Both the position numbers and the translations under genes were made by a program. Shown in pieces: positions 12,240 through 22,800 of a stretch of DNA of 64,000 nucleotides (positions are counted from its first letter, which is position 1; every line of letters starts with the position of its first letter). The notes beneath the pieces are model-generated. The model was not told the DNA's origin and searched no databases. It worked only from the letters and a program-made list of their open reading frames with translations. The stretch comes from Aporrectodea caliginosa. Lineage: Eukaryota > Annelida > Clitellata > Crassiclitellata > Lumbricidae. The stretch is taken from contig JACEVL010000461.1 in the NCBI GenBank assembly GCA_020284085.1, positions 652,001 to 716,000 on the forward strand. The letters run 5' to 3'.

Positions 12240-12490
12240 TTTTAGACACGGTGGTCTATTGGTAAGACGCTTGATCAAGTATTGCACAAACAATGCCATG
12301 TCTCTGTCACCAAGTGGTTGATTTGGTTCTGGCGTTAGCTGGAAAGTAAACGGAAGGTCCTGCGACGCACTGACACGTTTCCAGTACCATGGGATTCATC
12401 CACTGCCTCCTCGAGGGCTTACGAACAGGACACGAACACCTACCCAAGTCCTCCTGTGGGACAAAGGACCTTTACATGACTGGCATGGTT
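12240..12490 (+). repeat. possible tRNA-derived SINE-like repeat
   Basis: Begins GGTGGTCTATTGGTAAGACGC, which resembles a tRNA A-box region, with a decayed B-box-like TTGATTTGGTTCTGG about 70 bases later. The 85-codon frame at 12389 lies within it and has no domain. There is no second copy in this window, so the call is tentative. Confidence 0.4.
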
Positions 12491-12999
12491 TCCTACTGTG
12501 CCACAAAATTACTTATCTATTTAACCACATGGCTATTTCTAAACAATCCTAAATGGATTGTCACTGAACACAGTTTAGTCTTTGAATTTCCTGTCGAATC
12601 AGAAAACTCTCGTATCTTCCACAACAATAGCAAATTTTGTCAATAAAATATCAAATTCTTCCTCTAGCTGTCTGCAAGTTTTATGGCTTCTGAAGAAAGC
12701 CCAAGGCTTTTCAGCCGTAAGTGGTATTGGCAGTGGCAGTCAGTGCCGTGACATCTCATTACAGTTTTGCTTACCACCTCTGTTGGATCAGTGGGTCCAA
12801 CTGTCCCTGAAACTCATCGGATTTCTTTCAGACTAAACTATACTGCAGTCAATTTCTATGTGGATCTGTGGCTTGCATACAATCACTTTACCTAGCCATA
12901 GGATAATGTCGATATCCCGCACCACTTATGGGCTTCCACATGGGCTCCATCACAATATTGGCAAATTCTCAGCATTATAATATTGAAAAGAAAACAGAT
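12491..12999. other. unassigned stretch
   Basis: No supported gene or repeat. Two overlapping short frames have no recognisable similarity. Confidence 0.4.
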
Positions 13000-13002
13000 T
13001 TC

Positions 13003-13905
13003 AACAGAGTTGTTTGAACATAAACAGACAAATCGCTAGGTTAAAACCATTAAAAGAGATACAGAAACTATTTAATACAAATCATAGTTGTTTGAACATA
13101 AACAGGCAAATCGCTAGGTTAAAACCATTAAAAGAGATACAGAAACTATTTAATACAAATCATAGTTGTTTGAACATAAACAGGCAAATCGCTAGGTTAA
13201 AACCATTAAAAGAGATACAGAAACTATTTAATACAAATCATAGTTGTTTGAACATAAACAGGCAAATCGCTAGGTTAAAACCATTAATTAAACGAGGTAG
13301 GCCTATAGAAACTATTTAATACAAATCATAGTTGTTTGAACATAAACAGGCAAATCGCTAGGTTAAAACCATTAATTAAAAGAGATACAGAAACTATTTA
13401 ATACAAATCATAGTTGCTTGAACATAAACAGGCAAATCGCTAGATTAAAGCCATTAAAAGAGATACAGAAACTATTTAATACAAATCATAGTTGTTTGAA
13501 CATAAACAGGCAAATCGCTATGTTAAAACCATTAATTAAAAGAGATACAGAAAATATTTAATACAAATCATAGTTGTTTGAACATAAACAGGCAAATCGC
13601 TATGTTAAAACCATTAATTAAAAGAGATACAGAAACTATTTAATACAAATCATAGTTGTTTGAACATAAACAGGCAAATCGCTATGTTAAAACCATTAAT
13701 TAAAAGAGATACAGAAAATATTTAATACAAATCATAGTTGTTTGAACATAAACAGGCAAATCGCTATGTTAAAACCATTAATTAAAAGAGATACAGAAAC
13801 TATTTAATACAAATCATAGTTGTTTGAACATAAACAGGCAAATCGCTAGGTTAAAGCCATTAATTAAAAGAGATACAGAAACTATTTTAATACAAATCAT
13901 AGTAA
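13003..13905. repeat. tandem array, about eleven units of 78-83 bp
   Basis: Each unit contains AGTTGTTTGAACATAAACAG, CAAATCGCTAGGTTAAA and GATACAGAAACTATTTAATA. Units differ mainly by an extra TTAA and a few substitutions; one unit has an insertion bringing in TAGGCCTATAG. Degenerate single units lie at 4720-4960, downstream of the other propeller gene, so the unit is ancestral 3' flank that expanded here. The 101-codon frame across it is only the repeat read in frame. Confidence 0.92.
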
Positions 13906-13921
13906 CATTCTTTAGAGTGCT

Positions 13922-14785
13922 TTATTCTTCTGTGAAACGGGAGATAGTTAAAGCTCTGGTGCGATTATTACTCGCTATTTCATAGAGACGAACTATCTCA
14001 TTCCTCTCTCTGTTGTAGTGCATTCCAAGGGAAAGCTCGAGATGACAACCATACTGCTGCGGATCAGTTGAAAGCAAGAGATTAAATTCAGAATCTAGAA
14101 GCTCAGAGTCGTTATCCATACCAATTATCGCAATTCTGCCATAACTATCTGGAAGAATTATACCACTGTCTCCAAAAACTGATGACTGGTATTGGCGTAC
14201 AAGTCTCCCGGTCGCATCGACCTCCTTTAATGCGGTTAAATAATCGTGATCGTGATCAAAGGTAGCCAATACAAGGTTCCCATTTGATTTTTGAATTACA
14301 CTAAAAGCAGCTACGAAACCAAGAATAGCCTTAGACAAAATTACCTCTTGCTGCAGGAGACCATTCGCATCATATATGCTTACTACAGTAGGATTCGGAA
14401 TGTCCTGGTGGGAAAGGATTATAAGATCACCATTTAGTGATACGAATAAATCCATGTCAGAAAATGACAGACTCAAATTAGTGATCCATGATGATATGCC
14501 AAACTGTTGTTCTTTATCTTTCTTGATGCGTAAGACTGAACGGCAATGCGATTCCTCGTTAAGTACATACAAACAGTTGGACACGCTGCAGGGTGCCATA
14601 TCGACTGGAAGTATGCCTGATAGCTGGATGACATCTTTCACCTCCGCCATATTGTTACGGTCGTGAATGTTAATGAACGGGTCTTCGTGTTCTCGTCTGC
14701 ACAGCATAAACATTTCATCTTGTATTGTAGCCACTCTGGAGATAAATGACTGGATCGGACACTGAAGCAAACTTTCCCAACGCAT
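13922..14785 (-). CDS. NHL-like beta-propeller protein, probable terminal exon (copy 2)
   Basis: An open frame of 287 codons, paralogous to the frame at 4983-5876 and collinear over its full length. Most differences are conservative, and two codons are missing in the 'SGIILPD' region. The open frame after much nucleotide change suggests coding constraint. Immediately upstream, eight T residues then AG and CTGAAGAG form a better 3' splice site than in copy 1, supporting a terminal exon. The 3' side leads directly into the ~80-bp tandem array. Upstream DNA shared with copy 1 (ATGCATTCGAATGATTATGA) shows the duplication covered more than the exon. Confidence 0.75.
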   Translation of the reverse strand: MRWESLLQCPIQSFISRVATIQDEMFMLCRREHEDPFINIHDRNNMAEVKDVIQLSGILPVDMAPCSVSNCLYVLNEESHCRSVLRIKKDKEQQFGISSWITNLSLSFSDMDLFVSLNGDLIILSHQDIPNPTVVSIYDANGLLQQEVILSKAILGFVAAFSVIQKSNGNLVLATFDHDHDYLTALKEVDATGRLVRQYQSSVFGDSGIILPDSYGRIAIIGMDNDSELLDSEFNLLLSTDPQQYGCHLELSLGMHYNRERNEIVRLYEIASNNRTRALTISRFTEE

Positions 14786-14924
14786 CGTCTCTTCAGCTAA
14801 AAAAAAGTTTTTCAGTGATGACAGACTATCCTTTCAAAAATGCATTCGAATGATTATGATGACGTTGCTGATGATGATTATCATTACAGTTTGTAACTCA
14901 TATACCTTGCTATCTTTTGTTTGG

Positions 14925-15049
14925 TCTCAGCTGGACTACGGCGCTATATAAATCATCTGATTAGTAATTATTATTATTATTATGCTTCAATTGCAAACAA
15001 TGTAAATGTACAGCGCAGTGCGTTTGTCAGCCGCTTCAATAAGAAAAAG

Positions 15050-15055
<6 letters not shown>
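14925..15055 (+). repeat. SINE/LINE tail fragments
   Basis: Two tails in series. GGCGCTATATAAATCATCTG followed by (ATT)5 is an L2-type tail. TGTAAATGTACAGCGCAGTG followed by CGTTTGTCAG..CGCT is the 3' end of SINE-B seen complete at 22188-22428. The second tail runs into the (ATT)n tract. Confidence 0.75.

Positions 15056-15140
<85 letters not shown>
15056..15140. repeat. (ATT)n at the 3' border of the first RLE-LINE
   Basis: About 28 ATT units. On the minus strand they directly follow the 3' end of the LINE and, on the other side, join the SINE-B tail. Confidence 0.93.
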
Positions 15141-15142
<2 letters not shown>

Positions 15143-18100
15143 TATTGTCATTTCAGCAGAGTTCAGAGATCGGTGGCAGTGTCCCGGAGAGGCAGATGGC
15201 GTTCCCCCGTTGAAGAGCCACTGAGATCCGCTGGAAAAGATATGATGACTCCATTGGATCATGGGTTGCGTCACTTGTCCGTCTTCCCAACTCAGAAACG
15301 AACTGCAGTCCCTCTTTGCTCCAAGCGCCGGCAGTTTCTAAGGCGACCGCTACAAAATCGTGGGTGGTGGTGATGGTGGAATATTTGACCCTCTTGGAGA
15401 CAACTGCACGTTCGGCGGCTTCCCCAGCTCCAGTAGATGTATGGCCAAGATGAGACGTGGCGTAGGTGTCGGGCACTGTCACATCCCATGCAAGACATCG
15501 TCCACGTGACCAAGGGATCAGCGTGACACCGTCTGGTCGTTTTCCATCTTCTCTTGACAGACCGAGAGGTTCTTTCTGTGACGGGATTTTTGCTCTGCCG
15601 AGTGCTCTCCAGATGATGTCGTTTAACATACTGTGTCGTTGATGTTTTCCGCCGCCTCCTCTGCAAACCAGCCCATGGAGTCCTCTTGCGTCGACTTTTT
15701 GTCGACAGTGGTGGCACAGATGTGGTTCATAGAGTGCTGTCCCTAGCCTCACTCCGACTGCGAGTCGTACTTCCTCGTCTGAGAGGCGCAGGCCCAAAGC
15801 AGTAACAGGGGGAGCTAGCATCCAGTCTCCAGAATGAGGTGCTCGTGAAGCTAGCAGGCGAGCACGATCGCGTGGACAGCTAGTGGACTCGAGCAGGCCT
15901 GTCCATGCCTTGTCTGTACATCGGAGGTCCCATTCTTTTTGACGATGAGTTGCTGCTCCTGTTGGTGGTTCTGCACCTGTCAGGGTAATCCAAGCGGTGA
16001 GTGCTGAATTGGCAAGTTCATAGGGTATCTCAGCCGACTCTGTGGGTAAGATGCATGCCTGCAGTTCGCTTGTGCTAGCGGCGGAAGCCAGAAAGGCGGA
16101 AAGTGCCAGCGTAGAAGCACAACGAACTCCCAGACCACCATCCCTCACCGGCAGAGAAGCCTGGAGCCAACGGTCATCATCAAGTTCCACATTCAATATG
16201 GCTGATAGTCCTTCTCTCAGCAGAAGGTCGAACCGAGTCAAGCTTGGGCAATCAACACAGACGGCTGTTCGCATACTGTACAATAGCTTCGGAACACTCA
16301 AACTGTTTCTAAGCAAAACAAGAGCATCATGTGTGTAAAGTATGGTTAATCTTTGTATTGCTCTTTGAAGATCATTTGCTTTCGACTCCACGACCATGTC
16401 CACAGCTGGACCCTGTAGCAGAGGTGCACCCAACAAGGTCATCGCCTCGAAGGCCACGTACGTAAAATCTTGAAAAGCCGGTTCATCGATCGGCATCTGA
16501 GTGTTTTGGCAGGCGATTTCGCATTTGCTGCGGTTTAATAGCAAACCCAGGTTCTTTGCTTCCTGCGCAATCAGATGGACATCGGCGGCCACTGTCTCCT
16601 TACTACCACCCAATGTCAGGTCATCTAAGTATCCAATACGCAGGTCCGATCTCAGTTTTGTCAGAATCGGCTGTACTACGAGGCAGAACTCCAGAGGGCC
16701 CAAAGGATCGCCTTGCTGTGTCCCTTCTTCAGATAGTATGATGTTTGAGCCATAGCGCAACAATGGACGATTGGAATAGGCAGCGTGAGCAAATCGGTAG
16801 AGCTCTGGGATGTCTCTAGCCACTGCCTCTAGAAGCGAATCTCTGCGCAGAGTGTTAAAAGCGTTTGTGAAATCAAGCTTCACCAAGACGCTTTCTTGAG
16901 GCATTGTGGTTACCCAACGACGTGTCGCATGAACAGCTGCCTCAGCACCTCCTGGAATGCCTACCCCAAGCTGAATGGGGGCGAGCAGTTGCGATAGTCT
17001 TGTCACCGCGTACGAATTAGCACACTTCGCAGCGAGGCGGCGCCACGTGTATCCCACCGCGATTGGTCTTATTCCACCATCCTTCTTGCTTAGGGCTAAA
17101 AGGTTCGCCCCATAGATGACCTCATTCACCTCTTCAGGCAAACCTCCCTTTAAAAGGAGGTTGGCAAGGTCGGATAGATGTTGCCCGATGTTTTCGTCCA
17201 CTCCAAAGGCCATGAGGTCCTTTAGGTGCTGTGGGGTGATGCCATCAGGACCGCCGGCAGAACCCGCTGGGAAAGAGGATATGGCTTTTGAGACTTCTTC
17301 TTTTGAAACCTGCAACGCGACGAAGCGCTCTGAACTGTCTGGGTCGCACGGTTGTCTTCTGTCCACTGGTGCAGGCGGGTGCTTATGCTTAAGCGCGGCC
17401 AGAGTTTCTGGTGTGTCCAGAGCCGGCTTATCCTCGCTGCAGATGATACGAATGGCTGCTTTGAAGTTGCCTTCTTCAAGCTTGCTGGCAACTGTAGACG
17501 CCAAATACTTGACAGGATCGTATTTGGTTGCTTTGGGCTTGCGACTTCGCGTCGAATCCAGAACATCGTTGGTCGAATGGTTTGGCCCCTTCAACCGCCA
17601 ATCCGCAATGCGAGACAGAATCGTCTTCGTTACATTGTGTTTGCGTCCACCTCTCTTTAGTTTCACCAGCACAACGCCTCCAAAAGCCAGCAAATCGCAC
17701 CATTTGTCAACGCAGTTTGGTTCTCGCACGATAGCCTGTATTAGGTCCCCCAGGAGAGCAGCACAGGATGGTCTTGCAGCTTTAGGGATTCTCTTGATGA
17801 GAAGACCAGGTGAAACAGGGTGTGAGAGGCGCGAAGCCAACGGTGGATGTGCTTCGTCGGCTAACAGACTCCGTGAGGAAGCGATCTGTCCGCTCGCGGT
17901 GGGAGACGGCTGCGTTGCGGTCATTTGTTTTGTAGGGCAGTCGGCCGGTGGCTGGTCAGAGCCCAGACACGGGGCGGATCGAGGACCGTGCCGGTGAATC
18001 GTTCCGTCGGAGGCATGGGTCTTAAATGACGCCCAGCACACCGTGCAAACCCCCTGTCCCTTACAAGGTTTTTGACTCATTTGGTAAACAGTGATATTCA

Positions 18101-18427
18101 ACGAATATTTCAGTTACGCCGTTATAATAACAATACGTCGCCATTGGTGATTGTGACGTCGTCGGCCTTTAAACATGGCAGGCAGCCATCTACGAACATT
18201 TTGAAAGGCTCTACAATTATTGATTTGAAAGAGAAGTTTATCAAACCAATCCTGTCGTGTTCTAAGCGGATCAGTATCAACTAATTAGATTATCCAAGTC
18301 ACGAGTCTATGTTCGCTGAGAAGGTGTAGAGATCCGACTCTAACGACTACGCGATCCGCAGAATATTTGTTAAATAGCAAGACATTTAAAATTTGTCTAC
18401 CTATACAGTGTCCACTCGTGACGTCCA
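15141..18427 (-). mobile_element. full-length LINE with restriction-like endonuclease, flanked by (ATT)n
   Basis: About 3.29 kb on the minus strand. A 5' leader of about 326 bases (18102-18427) starts immediately inside one (ATT)n tract; one long open frame follows; the 3' end lies about 12 bases past the stop at the next (ATT)n tract. Insertion into TAA/ATT repeats and a C-terminal restriction-like endonuclease are known for Dong and relatives in the R4 group. Assignment to that group is inference. Confidence 0.85.
15153..18101 (-). CDS. LINE polyprotein: zinc finger, reverse transcriptase, restriction-like endonuclease
   Basis: A 982-codon intact frame. Near the N-terminus, CTVCWASFKTHASDGTIHRHG-like spacing (about residues 19-39) suggests a C2H2-type DNA-binding finger. 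The RT spans about residues 270-560, with GGIRPIAVGYTWRR, KLDFTNAFNTLRRD, GTQQGDPLGPLEF and the catalytic GYLDDLTLG. Near residues 810-900 come a CHHC...HGLVC zinc knuckle, then KRPDGVTL, W and WDVTVPD, the catalytic arrangement of the restriction-like endonuclease that nicks target DNA. There is no apurinic endonuclease. The frame is uninterrupted, so the copy may have been active recently. Group assignment among R2/R4/HERO-type LINEs needs a phylogeny. Confidence 0.88.
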   Translation of the reverse strand: MNITVYQMSQKPCKGQGVCTVCWASFKTHASDGTIHRHGPRSAPCLGSDQPPADCPTKQMTATQPSPTASGQIASSRSLLADEAHPPLASRLSHPVSPGLLIKRIPKAARPSCAALLGDLIQAIVREPNCVDKWCDLLAFGGVVLVKLKRGGRKHNVTKTILSRIADWRLKGPNHSTNDVLDSTRSRKPKATKYDPVKYLASTVASKLEEGNFKAAIRIICSEDKPALDTPETLAALKHKHPPAPVDRRQPCDPDSSERFVALQVSKEEVSKAISSFPAGSAGGPDGITPQHLKDLMAFGVDENIGQHLSDLANLLLKGGLPEEVNEVIYGANLLALSKKDGGIRPIAVGYTWRRLAAKCANSYAVTRLSQLLAPIQLGVGIPGGAEAAVHATRRWVTTMPQESVLVKLDFTNAFNTLRRDSLLEAVARDIPELYRFAHAAYSNRPLLRYGSNIILSEEGTQQGDPLGPLEFCLVVQPILTKLRSDLRIGYLDDLTLGGSKETVAADVHLIAQEAKNLGLLLNRSKCEIACQNTQMPIDEPAFQDFTYVAFEAMTLLGAPLLQGPAVDMVVESKANDLQRAIQRLTILYTHDALVLLRNSLSVPKLLYSMRTAVCVDCPSLTRFDLLLREGLSAILNVELDDDRWLQASLPVRDGGLGVRCASTLALSAFLASAASTSELQACILPTESAEIPYELANSALTAWITLTGAEPPTGAATHRQKEWDLRCTDKAWTGLLESTSCPRDRARLLASRAPHSGDWMLAPPVTALGLRLSDEEVRLAVGVRLGTALYEPHLCHHCRQKVDARGLHGLVCRGGGGKHQRHSMLNDIIWRALGRAKIPSQKEPLGLSREDGKRPDGVTLIPWSRGRCLAWDVTVPDTYATSHLGHTSTGAGEAAERAVVSKRVKYSTITTTHDFVAVALETAGAWSKEGLQFVSELGRRTSDATHDPMESSYLFQRISVALQRGNAICLSGTLPPISELC

Positions 18428-18516
<89 letters not shown>
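18428..18516. repeat. (ATT)n between two LINE copies
   Basis: About 29 ATT units. It forms the 5' border of the first RLE-LINE and the 3' border of the second. Confidence 0.94.
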
Positions 18517-18517
<1 letters not shown>

Positions 18518-19715
18518 ACATCATTAACTATTTGTTAATGTAACTGGAAAGGCTACCCCTCTTCCATCTCGAGCTTAGGGTCAACTAAAGAACCGGCGAA
18601 GGCCACAGCGTTAAAGCGCTGAATTGTCAACGAAAGTCTTTGAAAGAGAAAGGTCGTCTCTCTGACTTCGTCCGTCGCCTTTGTTAGATGACGGCCCAAC
18701 TCAATGATGAATGCAAAGCCTCTTGAGTCAATGGGACCTAAAGTTTCCAGGGCCAGCGGGATGAAGTCATGTGTGTCTAGAAGGGTCTGGTATTTTTGAT
18801 TTTTTCTGTTGTCCGCTATTTCTGCTGCTGCTCCTGCTGTCACGGCCGTTGCCTGTAGGTAGGAAGGCGCTAGTGTGTCAACCACCGTTGCGTCCCACAC
18901 GAGGTTTCGGCCCGCTCTCCATGGTATAAGGGTGGTGCCGTCCGGTCTCTTACCATCCGAGCGCAGCATGCCCCGTGTCTCCTTAACCGCTGGGAAGCCG
19001 GCTTTGATCAGACTGCGATGGATCAGGTCGTTGATTGCGGCGTGTCTGGCCACTCGACCAAATCCCAGAGAGCAAGAGAGGCCGTGTGTTCCTCTAGCGG
19101 TAACCAGTGCGCCGCATGCGCAGACGAGGTTGGCATATGTTGGCCCCCAGACGAAAGCCAACCGCCACTCTGATGGCCTCATCGCTGAGCCTCAGACCGC
19201 AGGATGTAATAGGCAGACAATGCAGCCAATCGCTGGCGTGCTGGAAGGACACGGCTTTCAGACGCGCCTGTTCGCTCAGCTCTGTGGTGAAAAGCAGTAG
19301 TTCCGAATGTTCTCTTTGAAGAATTGGGTTGTCCCATTTGGCTTGTATATTTGCTGGAGAGTATTCCGTCAAAGACAACCCAGTTATTGTCTGCCAGTGC
19401 GTGGATAGGTTCGCGTAATGCAAATCTGGTTGACTGTCCAGTACGCATAAGATGTTTGACAGGAGCTCGGAGGTGCCCGCGGCTGATGTTAGAAAAGCGG
19501 GAAGTGCCAGCGATGACGCCCTTCGAATGCCCAGTCCGCCTAATCCAATGGGTAAGGTAGATTGTTGCCATTGAGTCTCTGTAAAGTCTATGTTTAGGAT
19601 GTTCTGAAGGCCCTTCCTCAGGATTTGATCATATGTTGCCAATCCTGGGTGATTCGCGCATGGAGCGCATCTCAGAGTGTGGATTAATTTGGGAGTGCCC
19701 AAAAGAAATAATTTA
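18517..19715 (-). mobile_element. 5'-truncated second RLE-LINE copy
   Basis: Holds only the C-terminal third of a related but clearly distinct LINE (about half-identical protein in the endonuclease region). The 3' side meets (ATT)n at 18516, and the 5' side meets another T-rich/(ATT)n tract at about 19716. Confidence 0.83.
18553..19702 (-). pseudogene. RT thumb plus restriction-like endonuclease, one frameshift
   Basis: Two overlapping minus-strand frames, 19094-19702 and 18553-19182, together cover the region from just after the RT palm to the C-terminus. The first has GGLGIRRASSLALPAFLTSA and GLRLSDEAIRVAVGFRLG. The second has CACG...HGLSC, KRPDGTTLIPW and WDATVVDT, then a conserved tail. 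A single frameshift near 19110-19180 separates them. The endonuclease residues are all present. Confidence 0.83.
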
Positions 19716-19893
<178 letters not shown>

Positions 19894-20092
19894 GCAAAGT
19901 GAGTAATTTAGCATGGTAAGGTCGAGGAAAAACAGATGGCGTTCCCGCGTTGGACAGCTACCTAGAGTCTTTGGAATAGGTAGTTTGTTTCGAGGGTGTC
20001 ATGGGTTGCATCCGTCAACCTTCGTCCGAGCTCCAACACAAAATTCAATCCTTCTGAGCTCCAGGCACCGCTGGACTCAAGTGCTACCGCCA
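19894..20092 (-). pseudogene. third RLE-LINE, C-terminal 60 codons only
   Basis: The minus strand translates as VAVALESSGAWSSEGLNFV, then ELGRRLTDATHD and an NYLFQRL block, matching the final part of the intact LINE protein at 15153-18101. It has an in-frame stop within the tail. Its 5' side starts at CATATTATTATTATT and its 3' side ends at the (ATT)n at 19893, so it too lies between ATT tracts. Confidence 0.82.
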
Positions 20093-20254
20093 CATATTAT
20101 TATTATTATAATTATAATCATCTTCATCATCATCGCCGGTAGCAGTAGCATAGTCATCATTAATTTTGGTGATAGTGTCCGCGGTAGACGATAAGACCAT
20201 CCCCAAAACACAAGATCGATAACAGATTATATTGTAATATTGTACTGTATTGTA

Positions 20255-20420
20255 TCTAAACATTTATAAAACGTCTCTTGTAGGATGAACCTTTCAGAAG
20301 CGCTCCCAGTGCGCAAGACCCCGAGAGAAGAAGCATGTCTTAAGAAAGAAGAAAGTGGAGACGCTGCCAGAAAGAATTGTACTGCGAGCTGAAGGAGAAT
20401 GCGCATTCCGAAGAGAGGAA
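20255..20420 (-). pseudogene. L2/CR1-type LINE 3' end fragment
   Basis: On the minus strand the last codons read like LKTFLFSRG-HWERF in decayed form, followed by a hairpin region with GGGAGCGCTTCTGA and CGTTTTATAAATG. It aligns with the 3' end of the LINE at 25904-30170. Confidence 0.65.
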
Positions 20421-20429
20421 CCAATGGTT

Positions 20430-21399
20430 GAAGCAAAAGAACGACAGTCCAGCTGGAGTTAATAGTTTACTCTTTGTTAAGCATTTCGCTACAGGCAAAT
20501 TGGAAATTATTGGAGAATTCCTTTTCTTGCATGGCCCATGCAATATTCCTGTACACCTTGGACATTCAAGATTGACATTGACATAAAATGCAAATCTGCT
20601 GAAGAACGGTACAACTAATTTGGACACAGAAAATCACGAGAATCGAAATCGGAAGACATAATGCAAGTGATTGTCGCAGTAGGCTATACAGATTAAAAGC
20701 ATTATGTTCAGGAGGACATCGCAGGTGGCAGGTAGCGTGGGCGTTTGGTTGTTACTGTATAACGACCCTGTGATGTGAAGTGGGCTGGCCACTCGCCCTC
20801 ATAATGCTGAGACTAATAAAAATGGAGTGGCTAGCACTTCATGCCTATGGCTGCCTCAGAGCAGAATTACTTACGCACTGACACTAATTCGAACTGCAGG
20901 TCTTCTTTCATCTTATGCACTAAATAGAGCTAATTTATTCATGTCAAGAACTAACCAGTGCCGTCAAGAATTCCGTGAACTTCACTTTGAAAGAATTCCG
21001 TCGAAACGATATCACTCCATCGTGAACAGACAGTTCCAAGTCGGCTTATCAAAAGATCAGCTTTTTCTTTCCGCACACGTTTTATCAGCTTCGTACCCTT
21101 CACTTCCATAACAACGGCTTTAACAAGGATGCAGTGAAGTATCTCATTCGGTAGATCTTGCGGCTACACATAAAAGATAACAGACACAACTTCTGTTAAT
21201 AGGCCTAGACATCTTTAGAACTGTACAGTACAAATTAAAGTAAGTTAAAAGATCATTCAGCCGAAAAATTCAAATGGATGATACATTTGGATATCAACTT
21301 ACGCTTGAAGGTCGAGGTCTATTGAAACATGAGGACGAATTGGATAGCAATTAATTCTTACTTCACAGCTGGTTCTGGTTATGTTGCTAAGTAATCGTA
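20430..21399. other. unassigned stretch
   Basis: No gene supported. A 94-codon frame at 20827-21111 has no recognisable domain. Confidence 0.4.
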
Positions 21400-21410
21400 A
21401 TCGTAATCAA

Positions 21411-21640
21411 GCATTTATATAGCACCACTCAAAAACAGAGGCGCTCCCGACCCGGGTCAGTCTCTTCACTGGTAAAGGGAGGTTTTCAGGCGCTTGCGGA
21501 CCTGGTCAAAAGAAATAGAAAAAAGGTCAGTCCTGAGGGACTGAGGTAACTGGTTGCAGCCATTGGGACCAACAATAGCGAAACTCCTAGACTGGGGCGT
21601 AGAAGTACGCACCCGCGGGACAACCGTAAGTAAGTGTTAT
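21411..21640 (-). pseudogene. L2/CR1-type LINE C-terminus and 3' tail
   Basis: The minus strand reads FAIVGPNGCNQLPQSLR then a DQVRKRLKTSLYQ block, the usual C-terminal pattern of this LINE group (compare VGPLLWNDLP in the element at 25.9 kb). The 3' tail contains GGGAGCGCCTCTG and TGCTATATAAATG and ends in GATTAC repeats. Confidence 0.75.
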
Positions 21641-21654
21641 TTAGAATGCTTGTA

Positions 21655-22050
21655 AACGGTGCCACCGACATTTCGTCTACAAAGTTATTTGATATTGTCA
21701 CTTTAAAATGGAAGCTGGATTGAGAAAAAATACTGTTTCCATAAATGGAAGTGAAACTGATGAAAACATTCCTGCGTTGAAATAGAAGCTGGATTTATCG
21801 AAATATTTCTTCTCGTAAATAGAAGCTGGAAACCAAGCTGGACGAATGACTTAAACTAAGTTTCCATTCAATTGAAGCTGCATTGATGAAAATAATCTTC
21901 TCAGCAATTAGAAGCTGGATTCCTGAGAATATATAGCACGTTTTAGCGAAACTATAAGAAAGCGGCCTCTGTTGATTAGCCGTAATGGATACAGATACAC
22001 TTGTAGACGGAAAGTCTGTAGACGAGTTGTCGCGGAACCCACAGAAAGAG
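21655..22050 (-). repeat. dispersed repeat with TTCGTCTAC motifs, copy 2
   Basis: Inverted relative to 736-1062 and longer. It includes the TTCGTCTAC words, the AATCAACAGAGGCCGC block and about five degenerate ~40-bp units ending ATCCAGCTTCTA or similar. Termini not resolved. Confidence 0.65.
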
Positions 22051-22187
22051 AGTGGCTAAACAGATTTCGCTTATACTACTGAAACGGCGATCGTAGAATT
22101 ACATGGCATAATTGAGAAAAACATCGAAGCCAGTGAAGGATGTGAAGCATTGGGATTAACTTTTTGTCTCGTATCTTATATTATAAG

Positions 22188-22428
22188 TGGGGGTCCGGTG
22201 GCGCGTTGGATAACATCTGGCGAAGAGTGCGAGAGGTACCGAGTTCGAGCCCCGTTAGGGCGGATTTGCTTTGTAGGCTGCTATTAGCGCCGTTGTATTA
22301 CAAGCTGTCTGTTCTGTTAGTAGTTAACTAGTTAAGATTGTTTCAATTGCATAACATGTAAATGTACAGCGCAGTGCGTTTGTCAGGCGCTAAATTAAAG
22401 AAAAGATATTATTATTATTATTATTATT
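22188..22428 (+). repeat. SINE-B, tRNA-derived, (ATT)n tail
   Basis: A tRNA-like head with an A-box-like GGTGGCGCGTTGGATAA and a B-box AGTTCGAGCCCC about 45 bases on. Then an unrelated body, then a tail TGTAAATGTACAGCGCAGTG...GGCGCTAAATTAAAG and (ATT)7. The same tail occurs alone at about 15000-15055. Confidence 0.78.
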
Positions 22429-22800
22429 AAGTCTTAGTCTGTTTACGTTGTCCTTCCGTTTGTTTGTTTGTATGTTTGTTTGTATGTATGTTCGTCATCT
22501 AAAGGCTCCGAAACGGAACGCTTTAGCGATTTACAAAATTGTACAAAACATTATTACGCCACGTCATGGTCAACGCGACTATTTTCAGCTCGCAATTTTA
22601 TTTAAACGCCGATATATGGACATTTTAAATTTACAACTGCTTCGACGAGGCTATCTTATAATAGCATGGCCATTTGTTCACGTCACACTGGCTAAATATG
22701 CAATCTTAAATTACGTCACGCGCGCGGGCTAATTATGCAATCTTACGTCACGCAGGCTAACGGCAAAACTTCGTCTATTATTTAGCAAATAATACGCCTA
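22429..22800. other. unassigned stretch with TTTG/TATG simple repeat
   Basis: A TGTTTGTATG-type simple repeat lies at about 22460-22495. Nothing else is recognised. Confidence 0.4.

Noticed and set aside
13003..13905. Regular repeats that might suggest a CRISPR array
   Set aside because: Units are tandem and contiguous at 78-83 bp with no unique spacers, the context is animal, and the same unit lies beside a paralogous gene.
17116..17997. Plus-strand frame of 293 codons
   Set aside because: It is antisense to the LINE polyprotein, which has full RT and endonuclease motifs on the minus strand.
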